A stretch of DNA of 64,000 nucleotides from Ampelocalamus luodianensis. Taxonomy: Eukaryota > Streptophyta > Magnoliopsida > Poales > Poaceae. A model generated the notes under the pieces. It was not told where the DNA came from. It ran no database searches and saw nothing but the letters and a program-made list of their open reading frames with translations. Positions 1 to 8,339 of this stretch are shown here, in pieces. Every line of letters starts with the position of its first letter. Within the stretch, counting starts at the first letter, position 1. The stretch is from positions 28,240,165 through 28,304,164 of the forward strand of contig CM070639.1 in the NCBI GenBank assembly GCA_036346255.1. The letters are read 5' to 3'. A program made the translations under genes and the position numbers.

Positions 1-2316
1 AAAAAAAATGGGTCGGTTCATTGTATCCCGAGAAGGTGCTCACAGTACTCTTCCCTAGTACTCTTGTCCTGGTGCTTACACTCAAAACGGTGTCTCTGAG
101 TGTAAGCATCACCACCTGTTTGTGACAGCTCGCGCTCTCATGCTTGCCTATTCTATTTCACTTCACTTCTGGGCTGAGGCTGTCTCCACTGCTGCTTTCC
201 ACATCAACATACAACCTTTCACTGCTCTTCAGGATTCTACTCCTGTCGAGCATCTCTACGGTCGAGCTCCAGAGTACCGTCACCTTCGTAGTTTCGGCTG
301 TCTGCTTCGTCCTTCTTCCACCTCGTGAGCGCACCAAGTTGGGTGTTCAATCACTTGAGTGTGTTTTTCTTAGCTACAGTCTTAAGCATAAGGGTTGTTC
401 GCTGCTACGACCTTGTTGCTTGTAGGATGAGGATCTCTCGAGGATGTCACTTTCGACGAGTCCTGACATTACTACCCTCGTTCCCCTACTGTCAGCTCAG
501 ATCCTCTTGTTGAGTTGATCTTCTTTATGATTTTTCCCGACCCTTAGCTTCCCACTTCTGTTTCACTTCAGCCTCCACCTTCGCTTCCCCCTCCTCCGGT
601 TCCACCTGTTCCCCCTCCGCTGGAAGTTCCTTCCATCTCTTTGGTTGAGATTTCACCATGTCTCATGCAGTAGTCTCACCGTCCTCGGCCTACTCTTTCA
701 ACAGTTGAGCCTCTGTCTTTGTTGGGCCCTGTTCCAGCTCTTCCTCTCTATCCTTGTTGGGTCCTGCTCCGCCTTCTCTTCCCAGATATGATCTTTGTGA
801 TCGTCACGCTGTCAGGCCTCCTGAGTGCTAGGACTTTGTATCCACTTCTCTTTCTGAGCCTACGACCTACCGTGAGATTGCTGCTCACCCTGAATGGCAG
901 CTCGCGATGTCTGACGAGATTGTTGCTTTGGAGTGTACTAGCACTTGGGATCTTGTGCCCTTACATGCGCGTCTCATTCCTATTATGTGCAAGTGGATGT
1001 ACAAGATCAAAACCCGCCGGATTGTTCCCTTTAGCACTACAAGGCTCATCTTGTGGTGTGTGGTTTTCAGCACAAGCATGGTCATGAATACGATGAGACC
1101 TTCACTCCTGTCGCTCACATGACCACTGTTCGCACTCTCCTTGCTCTGGCCTCTGTTCGACAGTGGCCCATCTCTCAGCTGGACGTCAAGAATGCATTTC
1201 TCAATGGCGAGCTGCATGAGGTCCACATGTAGCCATCCTTGGGTATTCTATCTCTGGTAGTATGATTTGTCGCCTTCGTCACTCTATGGGTTCAAACAAG
1301 CCCCTCGTGCTGGGTTTGACCACCTCTCCTCTGTTATCACTTCTGTCGGCTTCTCCACCAGTGATCACGACTCTACCCTCTTTGTACACACTTCTTCTTG
1401 GGGTCGGACACTCCTATATGTGGATGATATTATTATTACTGGAGATGACTCTCAGTACATTGCCTTTGTGAATGAGTGTCTCAGTGAGCAGTTCTAGATG
1501 TCTGATTTGGGTCCTCTTCGTTACTTCCTTGGGATTGAGGCCATTTCTATGCCGGGAGGCTACTACCTCTCTCAGGAGAAGTACATTCAGGATATCCTTG
1601 CTCGCGCTTGTCTTACTGATCAGAACATGGTGAATACTCCTATGAAGGTAGGTGTTCACCTTCGGCCTACTGATGGTGAGCCTCTAGAGGACCCTACTTG
1701 CTACCACCATCTTGTTGGAGGCCTCGTTTACCTTGGGATCACTCGACTTGATATTTCTCACCCAGTTCATATCTTGAGTTAGTTCGTCTCTACTCCCGCT
1801 TCGCTCCACAACAGTCACCTTTGTGTTCTGCGATATCTTTATGGGACCATCACTCGTCACCTTTTCTTTCATCGCTCGAGTTCTCTGCAGCTTCAGGCGT
1901 ACTCTGATGCGACCTGGGCTAACGGTCATTCTGATCGCCGGTCTCTTTCTGCCTATTGTGTTTTCCTTAGTTCCTCTCTAATTGCCTGGAAGACCAAGAA
2001 TCAGACTATTGTTTCCCATTCAAGTGCTGAGGCTGAGTTGAGAGCCATGGTGTCGTCGACAGCTGAGATCACCTGGCTTCGGTGTCTACTTGATGATTTC
2101 AGTGTTTCAGTTTCTGCACCGACTCCTCTCTTATCAGACAGTACTGGTGCGATCAGCGTTGCTCGAGATCCAGTGAAGTATGAGCTCACAAAGCACATTA
2201 GAGTAGATGCTTCGTACATGAGATCGCAAGTGCAAGACCAAGTTATTGCTCTTCAGTATATGCCTTCGGAGCTTCAGTTAGCAGATTTCTTCATCAAGGC
2301 ACAGACTAGAGCTTAG
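1..2316 (+). pseudogene. Ty1/copia pol remnant (integrase end, reverse transcriptase, RNase H)
   Basis: Decayed 3' two thirds of a copia polyprotein that enters the window already inside integrase. Integrase is recognised near 67-330 by a QNGVSE motif, which holds the catalytic Glu, and by HFWAEAVSTA. Reverse transcriptase follows: QLDVKNAFLNGELHE lies near 1180-1220, and the catalytic YVDD box is at 1417-1428 inside LLYVDDIIITGDD. RNase H follows with SDATWANG near 1905, SSAEAELRAM near 2020 and KHIRV near 2195, ending at a stop at 2316. The order IN-RT-RH is diagnostic of Ty1/copia rather than Ty3/gypsy. The frame is interrupted by stops (for example near 1230, 1495 and 1780) and by shifts between 330 and 900, so it cannot make a polyprotein. 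The 5' LTR and gag lie outside the window. Confidence 0.93.
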
Positions 2317-2356
2317 TACAGTTTCTACCTCTCCAAACTCAGTGTTGTTGATACAC

Positions 2357-2376
2357 TATGAGTTTGAGAGGCCGGG
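2357..2376 (+). other. Polypurine tract of the copia element
   Basis: A purine-rich stretch (GTTTGAGAGGCCGGG) lies 40 bases after the pol stop and directly before a TGTTACA LTR start, where the plus-strand primer of reverse transcription is expected. Confidence 0.65.
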
Positions 2377-2575
2377 TGTTACATATGTATATAACTTAGG
2401 GTATTCTTTGCATATTGACTACTCTGATTGTTGTTATATTGGTCTTTGGCCCTTGGAATAGACAAGGGTTCATTCGAACAATATCTAGCCATAATGATTC
2501 GAGATTTTTATGTGTTAGATATTGTACTTTTCCTTGAGTCAATAAAAACTTAAGCTGCAAACAAGCTTACGACAG
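2377..2575 (+). mobile_element. 3' LTR of the copia element (right end uncertain)
   Basis: It starts with TGTTACATATG right after the polypurine tract and is AT-rich with a late AATAAA-type signal near 2540. No second copy is in the window, so the right end (about 2563-2590) is a guess from the change in composition. Confidence 0.5.
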
Positions 2576-2591
2576 AAGCTATTTGCCAATC

Positions 2592-2766
2592 CATAGTTAC
2601 TGGATTCGCTATAAAACCCCGCAAATCGTGAACTGGATTCGTCGAACCCAAACCGGTTTAGGGTACGGGGTTCGTGTTCATAGTAGAAATTGGAAGAAAA
2701 AATGGCAAACTACGAACCCGAATCCCGTACCGCGGTCTTGGACGAACCATGTTTCTGGTAACTATG
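2592..2766. mobile_element. Possible small foldback element (MITE candidate)
   Basis: A 175-bp segment is bounded by a perfect 9-bp inverted repeat, CATAGTTAC at 2592-2600 and GTAACTATG at 2758-2766. It contains a further internal inverted pair (ACGGGGTTCG near 2665 and CGAACCCGAATCCCGT near 2714). I could not find a convincing target duplication, so this is tentative. Confidence 0.3.
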
Positions 2767-3289
2767 TGTCAATTTGATTACACAGAAAATAAAATACTTA
2801 TTGTTGCACCAAAAAAGGACCTTATGCACAGTCACTTGTGGGCAATTTCATTTCTATTTATTTTAAGGCATGTTGTGCATCTTCTTCAGCATGATTTCTG
2901 CAAATTTTATAAGTTTTTATTCCTTTCCATGTAAAATTATTTTAGTACAGGGGCTAAAATTAATTAAGAAAATGGCTAAAGTTAATTCATGCTACACCCC
3001 TCAAGTCGATTCTAAAAATTGAATTTTTGCGGTAGAACTTAGATTACTAGAAACCACAAAACAATTTGAAATAGGAACCTATGATGTGATTTTGCAACAC
3101 CCATCCTCAAAAAGAAAGTGTGTACAATATTAAAACCAATTAGTTCATTTCAAGTTCCCACATTTAAACCTCTTACAATTCTGAATTAAAAATATTTTTA
3201 TCATGAGAAATACAGAGGTTGCTTTGCCTGCAAGAGATGCATGACTCATTTTGCAGTATCTGACCACCTTTAGTTTGATTAATCTGCAG
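2767..3289 (+). other. AT-rich intron-like sequence before the SCPL exons
   Basis: There is no coding potential. It ends in a pyrimidine-rich stretch and an AG acceptor at 3288-3289 that opens the first visible SCPL exon, so it is read as an SCPL intron into which the copia element probably inserted. Confidence 0.45.
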
Positions 3290-4476
3290 AGTGATGAGGT
3301 TGCTACAGGATGGTTGAACAATGAGAGCGTCAGATCTGCAATTCATGCCCAACCAGTATGATATTCATTTAGTAACATCCCAGCATTAGATGCTATTTGA
3401 AATTACTTTCATTTTGTAACTCTAATTTATCATGTTCATTTTAGGTAAGTTCAATTGGCCCATGGCTAATATGCTCAAATTTGAACTTCCATCATGACGC
3501 TGGGAGTATGATCAATTATCACAAGAACCTTACAAGCCAGGGTTACCGTGCTATCATATACAGGTAAGTCGTGCACCCATAAAATGATGGTCTTCACTTA
3601 TTTATCTTCTTGTTGTCTAATCTCTTAAAGGGCATTTGACTTGTTTATTTGTAGTGAAAAACATTTCATGAATTATTAAAACTAGCATTATCCAAGGCTT
3701 AAAATTTTGAAGCCAGATTTTATTAATTGAGATCACATTCTCTGCTCTCATAAAGAAGCTGCTTTTATTGATATTTCCTTCTACATTCCTTTCAGTGGTG
3801 ACCATGATATGTGTGTGCCTTTTACTGGGAGCGAAGCATGGACTAAATCTTTGGGCTATGGAGTTGTTGATTCATGGCGACCATGGTTCCTAAACGAACA
3901 AGTTTCTGGGTATTGAACAAATATGTTCCCACATTTTATTATCGTACAAATTGAACTAGCCTTGGATATGAATTCACTACTCAATGGCAGTTACTATCGC
4001 TTTCATGAGGGAAAACTTTAAGTTAAAATGAACAAGCCTTGCTATGTTAGTTTTTACTTTCCATGATTCAAACTAAGAACGTTTGTATGTTGTTCAGGAA
4101 AAGAAATAAGCAAAATGTAATCTACTATTTTTGTTTGTTGAACTCCTCAGGTACACCCAAGGATATGAACATGGTCTCACTTTTGCTACTATTAAGGTGA
4201 ACATACATTTTCTGACTTTTTTTTACTAAGATGCAAATGAAAACACTACTGTGCTAGATCCTACCTACTCAAAGATAACAAAACAAATTATGTCAACTGA
4301 TATGAATGCATTATTAAAACATGGAAAATCAAAGCTTCGAGATTAAACTGCCTCTAACTATACTCTATGTTTTATTGTTTCTTTTTGCACAGGGTGCTGG
4401 GCACACTGTTCCTGAATACAAACCACAGGAAGCATTGGCTTTGTACAGCCGTTGGCTCGCTGGTTCTAAACTGTGA
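3290..4476 (+). CDS. Serine carboxypeptidase-like protein, C-terminal 142 residues in five exons (5' part outside or lost)
   Basis: Peptidase family S10, secreted or vacuolar enzymes that cleave C-terminal residues or act as acyltransferases. Exons are 3290-3355, 3445-3563, 3796-3909, 4151-4196 and 4393-4476, with GT/AG borders and compatible phases; they join to 429 bases including the TGA stop. The first exon reads EVATGWLNNESVRSAIHA, a typical S10 segment. The third carries the catalytic Asp in SGDHDMCVPF and the last the catalytic His in GAGHTVPEYKP. The catalytic Ser and signal peptide belong to upstream exons that are not present; family members are about 450-500 residues. The visible part has no stop or frameshift, so it is either the 3' end of a gene with a large transposon-filled intron or a truncated gene. 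Which S10 subgroup, and so which substrate, cannot be told. Confidence 0.9.
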
Positions 4477-5217
4477 AGCTTGTGAATCCAATTATCCAAC
4501 TGCAAATAATGGGAAAGATACTTGTGCGTACAGTCATGAATGGAACAAAGTTTGATTTAGAACTACACGCCAGATCAGACAGTCACATGTTCAAATTTCA
4601 AAATAGCCAATGACAATTCGCTATATGTCACTGAATAACTTCGGATCTTCACAATATGTTACTGGTATCTTACTCACAATGAGTATTATATTGTGAATCA
4701 TATAGTTATTCAGTGGTATATTGTGAATTTTCTCTTTGTGCAAATAATAAATCAATGCATCTTGATTCCTTTGGATGCTTTGTTCACTGTAGCAAATGGG
4801 TTTAAAATTTATAGTTGATATTTGATATTCTCAAATTCTAAAATGTTAAATACCATATTCTGTTCCCACCAAAGAACACTACTATTTTGAAACCACTGAA
4901 TCTATAAAAGGTTAAAAGGTAAATACATTAAAAAAAAAAGACATTTTTTTGCTAGGTATCAAAATTCAGACTAATTTGCAACATCATAGTTTCAAAATTC
5001 AAAATTTTATGCTAATATTAGAGGATTGTAGTACTGCAGAGTTGTATCCAAGACACGTTTCAACTTTGAGCAAACTAAGAAGGAATTATATTCTATTTTT
5101 TGATGCTAAGCCAGCAAAGAGAGTAGTCCTGCATGTCAATCTAAACACAAAGTATTCTTTTGGCCTTTACTCAAAGACAGGCTGAACACAAGAAATTTGC
5201 TGTGGAGGATGAATTTT
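4477..5217. other. 3' flank of the SCPL gene, no gene seen
   Basis: AT-rich sequence that probably holds the 3' UTR; AATAAT and AATAAA-like signals occur near 4745. I see no exon, repeat family or RNA gene. Confidence 0.5.
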
Positions 5218-5341
5218 TGTTGGAGAGTTCGTATTAGAGTCGGATTGAAAGTTGTATTAGAGTTGGATTGTATCTTGAGACTATAAATAAAAGGTATGAG
5301 GTCATGTGGGGTAGTACATAGTTATTCTTCGAAATTCAACA
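5218..5341 (+). mobile_element. Short LTR (124 bp), 5' end of a small retroelement
   Basis: It runs from TGTTGGAGAG to ATTCAACA and is followed at once by a perfect initiator-Met primer site. It holds a TATA box and internal short repeats (ATTAGAGT.GGATTG twice). The size fits TRIM-type or small copia LTRs. No second copy lies in the window because the element is cut at 5812. The left border is inferred from the TG start only. Confidence 0.55.
5282..5289 (+). promoter_or_regulatory. TATA box of the short LTR
   Basis: TATAAATA lies 53 bases before the LTR end, a normal place for an LTR promoter. Confidence 0.5.
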
Positions 5342-5355
5342 TGGTATCAGAGCTA
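5342..5355 (+). other. Primer binding site (initiator Met tRNA)
   Basis: TGGTATCAGAGC directly follows the CA end of the LTR, the standard plant LTR-retrotransposon primer site. Confidence 0.75.
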
Positions 5356-5450
5356 ATCCATCCCAAACCCTAATCCGAGCAAAACCCTTACCTTGATCCG
5401 TTGGTCGTTGTTGTCTCGTCACACGTTGTCACACGTTGTCCTTCGTGACA

Positions 5451-5812
5451 ATGTCGCACAAGAGCAGACCGCGGCTGGCCATTAGAGGTGTCGGGTTAGA
5501 GAAGAGAGAGAGGGAGCCATGGAGGTCACCATGGTCAAGGGTGGTGGCAGCATCAGTGCCGGAGCTGGCGGAGTTGGCAGGGGAGAGCAGCAAGAAGCGC
5601 AAGATGGAGAAGGAGAAGAAGAGGGTGAGGATGACGCAAGAGCGGATCCCCGAGATGCTATCGTTCACGCCGAGGCCCCTTCCCGGCCTAAGTGAGGAGC
5701 TCTTGGCCAGGCTCTCGAGGTAGACGAGGCCCCTTCCCGGCCTAAGTGAGGAGCTCTTGGCCAGGCTCTCGAGGCAGACGGACCATGTTAGGAGGATACT
5801 GTCTAGGGCGGC
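5451..5812 (+). pseudogene. Unrecognised reading frame downstream of the primer site, truncated
   Basis: A frame starting at ATG 5451 (MSHKSRPRLAIRG) is rich in Arg, Lys and Glu, with a basic charged stretch (KKRKMEKEKKRVRM) and a Leu-rich tail (PGLSEELLARLSR). I do not recognise a family. Codons are GC-rich, unlike the AT-rich sequence on either side. It lies about 110 bases after a primer site, so it may be gag-like or a captured host fragment. A stop occurs in the first copy of an internal 54-bp duplication (GAGGTAGACG), while the second copy has CAG there. The frame is cut at 5812 by the LTR that starts at 5813. Confidence 0.4.
5671..5778 (+). repeat. 54-bp perfect-frame tandem duplication
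   Basis: Two adjacent 54-bp copies (5671-5724 and 5725-5778) start at CGAGGCCCCTTCCCGG. They are nearly identical and differ at a TAG/CAG position near the copy end. Confidence 0.85.
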
Positions 5813-6175
5813 TGTAGAATCAAGGATGACCGACTAGAGGGGGGTGAATAGGAGGTTATAAAAAATCTTGTACTCCAATCATAATTTTAACAATTAATCT
5901 TAAAGAAGAGCAAGCACAAGTTTAAAAGCTATGACCATTATTAGCTAAGACAACTTAAGATTATACTAAAACAATTCTAGCAAGAATTCTACATATGTAA
6001 AAGCTAGAATTATAAATGCGGAAAGGTAAAAACAAGAGAGGAAAAACCACAATGTAGACACTTGATTTTTTTTTTCCCGTGGTATCGAAGACTTACCGGT
6101 CTTCACTAGTTCACGTTGAGGAAACTTGAATGAATCAAGTCGGCTCCACACGAGCACTTCCCTCGATTACTAGAG

Positions 6176-6184
6176 TTGTTCTTC
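6176..6184. repeat. 9-bp target-site duplication, left copy
   Basis: TTGTTCTTC here is repeated exactly at 14831-14839 on the other side of the element; 9 bp is the size made by Mutator-like transposases. Confidence 0.88.
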
Positions 6185-6312
6185 GATTTTTTTAAATAAT
6201 CTATATTTTATTATAAATTACAAGTTTATTCCTGCTTTTTTTTTATTACAGGGATATACTCCAGTCGCCACACCGTTGGGCGACAGGGACTACTCGTCAC
6301 ACCGTTGGGCGA
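6185..6312 (+). repeat. MULE left terminal inverted repeat
   Basis: It starts with a T-run, then TAATCTATATTTTATTATAA, a T-rich stretch with ATTACAGG, and two copies of CGCCACACCGTTGGGCGAC-like sequence. Each of these blocks is matched in inverted order at the right end. Confidence 0.88.
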
Positions 6313-6402
6313 CACGACCCAGTCGCCCAACCGTAGGGCAATTGCATGTCTGCCGCCCAACTGTTAGGCGACAGCTGGCAGTCACCCAACCAATGGGCGA
6401 CA
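6264..6402. repeat. Subterminal array of CCCAAC/GTTGGG palindromes, left end
   Basis: About six degenerate units of the type GTCGCCNNACCGTTGGGCGAC follow each other. The best units are near-perfect odd palindromes (CGCCCAAC, centre C, GTTGGGCG). The same motif is repeated at the right end. Confidence 0.75.
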
Positions 6403-7007
6403 TGAGCTCTCCTTGTTGTTTTTTTTTGTAAATAATATTATTTTGAAGAATCAATTACAAAATATATGTAGTCGCTAAAAAAAATTACCAAAATATGGAA
6501 CCTATCGCTAGTTGAGCGTCAATGGAGGTACCAGTCGCAATATCACTTATCTTTCCGTTTACGAATCGTTCATACCTCAAACGTTGTCGATTAATTCTCC
6601 AAAAATTAACCATAGTACAATAACATACTACGATGACAAAGTGTTATTGCGAGTGCAACAGATTTGGTACCATTTAAATTTTATGAAAATAAAAAAGTGG
6701 CTAAGTGGAACATGAAAAATGAAAAACTGGCTGGATATATGTGAATATCTTTTTAAATTATGTCGTGTATTGTTGTACTAAGGTGAATATTGTAAGAATT
6801 TTGTGAGGACGATTGCGGTTTTAATGATTCGTATGTACGAAGGCAACTGATATTACAATAAGAACAGAATGTTTCATCGAACAGGGGGGTTACATGGCAT
6901 GAAGGACAACGAACCAAGGACGGTACACGCATGCCTTTAGGGAAATAGAAATACATGCGATATGTTGACGAATAGGGTAGAACTACTGATGGCCAAATAG
7001 GGCAGAA
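6403..7007. other. AT-rich non-coding part of the MULE
   Basis: No gene seen. It is the stretch between the left terminal array and the stop codon of the GRF-like gene and would hold the 3' end of that transcript. Confidence 0.5.
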
Positions 7008-7766
7008 CTACTGAGTGGAACGGGGCCATTGGCCCTTGCTGCCTAGCTCGGCGTTATACTCCTCGCCTTGCGCCTTAGCTCTCGCCGCGATGGCCCTCTT
7101 CCGCTCCCTCTCGGCCTCCCGTCGCCTGGCATGCTCACGCTCCTGCTCCTCGCGCTGCCTGTCCAGCCTACGTTGCTCTGCCTGCTCAGCTTTCACCTCT
7201 TTGAGGCGCCTTTCACGGGCCTCGATGTCCTCCCTGACCCAACTCTTCCGTGTCAGCAACCACCACATGTCGTAGGGGTGGATCTTGTCGTCGATCCACT
7301 GGCGGAAGTCGCATAGGGGTGGCGGAGACTGCAATAGGTGAAGATAGTTCGTTACGCCGTTACGCAAGGAAAAAGAGCATTGTACCCCGAGATACGGTTT
7401 CATTACCGGGTGCCTGTCGTTGTAGTCCGCGGCGTAGTTTGGGCAGCACCAATAGCGCTGGCCAATGGTCCACTCATCGGTTGATTTGACGCACTTACAG
7501 GCGTCCCGGCACCAGCATAGGGGTGGCGCCACCCCTATCGGTGGCCCTTCCGGAGGGCGTTCCGCGGGCATTGGTGGGGGGTCGCGGCTCGACCCTGAAT
7601 CATTGGGCGAACTACGAGGCAGGTTCGTCACATCCACTAGTTTTGGAAAAGTTTGGTGTGTGAAAGGCTGCTGACTAGCGGCACGATCGCGAGCGGCGGT
7701 CTCATGGGGAGACACCCAGTCCTTCAAAAGTTTGCGGATTTTCTCCCATTCCTTCTCCTTGTCCAT
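7008..7766 (-). CDS. GRF-type zinc-finger protein with C-terminal coiled coil, MULE cargo
   Basis: An uninterrupted 252-residue frame. Residues 84-110 hold CWCRDACKC and GQRYWCCPNY, followed at 151-160 by LCDFRQWIDD. This Cys spacing and the aromatic-Trp tail fit a GRF-type zinc finger. Residues 176-240 are almost entirely Glu, Arg, Lys, Ala and Gln in a heptad-compatible pattern, a probable coiled coil. The first 70 residues are low complexity with Pro and Ser. GRF fingers bind nucleic acid in other proteins; its role here is unknown. It lies inside a MULE downstream of the transposase and plant mobile domain gene in the same direction, which suggests transposon cargo rather than a host gene. 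Introns could exist but none is needed. Confidence 0.65.
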   Translation of the reverse strand: MDKEKEWEKIRKLLKDWVSPHETAARDRAASQQPFTHQTFPKLVDVTNLPRSSPNDSGSSRDPPPMPAERPPEGPPIGVAPPLCWCRDACKCVKSTDEWTIGQRYWCCPNYAADYNDRHPVMKPYLGVQCSFSLRNGVTNYLHLLQSPPPLCDFRQWIDDKIHPYDMWWLLTRKSWVREDIEARERRLKEVKAEQAEQRRLDRQREEQEREHARRREAERERKRAIAARAKAQGEEYNAELGSKGQWPRSTQ

Positions 7767-7852
7767 GTTTTCAACTTGGTGGTGCTGGTGTGGAGTTCTT
7801 GGATGAGTTGCGCTGTATTTATAGGTACAGCGGAGGGAGTGGTAGCCGGGCT

Positions 7853-8155
7853 CAGAAAAAGCTGGCTCGTTGGGTCACATCGTCCTGAAAAACTACCTCG
7901 TATGGTCATGTCCTAAGAAAAAGCTGGGTCGTCAGGTTACATCGTCCTGAAAAGCTACCTCGTCTGGTCATGTCCTCAGAGAAAGCTGGGTCGTCGGGTT
8001 ACATCGTCCTGATAAAGCTACCTCGTCGGGTCATGCCCTCAGACTGAATATCTGCGTCGTCTTGTCACACCATGCAGAAAAAGCCGGCTCGTTTGGTCAC
8101 ATCGTCCAGAAAAAGCAGGCTAGTCGGGTCACGTCGTCAAGAAAAAGCATTCCAC
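7853..8155. repeat. Tandem repeat of about 61-62 bp, four to five units, in the MULE
   Basis: Units begin AAAAAGCTGGSTCGT at about 7857, 7919 and 7980, each followed by GGTCACATCGTCC and CTACCTCGTNNGGTCATG. Later units near 8075 and 8110 are shorter. The array lies just upstream of the GRF gene start, so it could act as its promoter region. Confidence 0.8.
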
Positions 8156-8339
8156 GAACACGTGTTGTATGAACGAGTGGGTAGTACAACGCGAAATTAT
8201 TACATGCATCACGTACGCAAAAGTATGACATGCATCACATACGCAAAAGTATTACATGCATCACATATGAAGTGCAAAATTTAAGTATGACATAACGAAC
8301 AAATGTACCCGTAGCATCCCCTCCCCCTACTAGCCCCCT

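Noticed and set aside
4465..4476. C-terminal SKL of the SCPL protein as a peroxisome signal
   Set aside because: Family S10 proteins enter the secretory pathway through a signal peptide; the SKL tail is probably a coincidence.
7015..7674. Plus-strand frames opposite the GRF gene
   Set aside because: They are low complexity and antisense to a frame with a recognisable Cys pattern and coiled coil.
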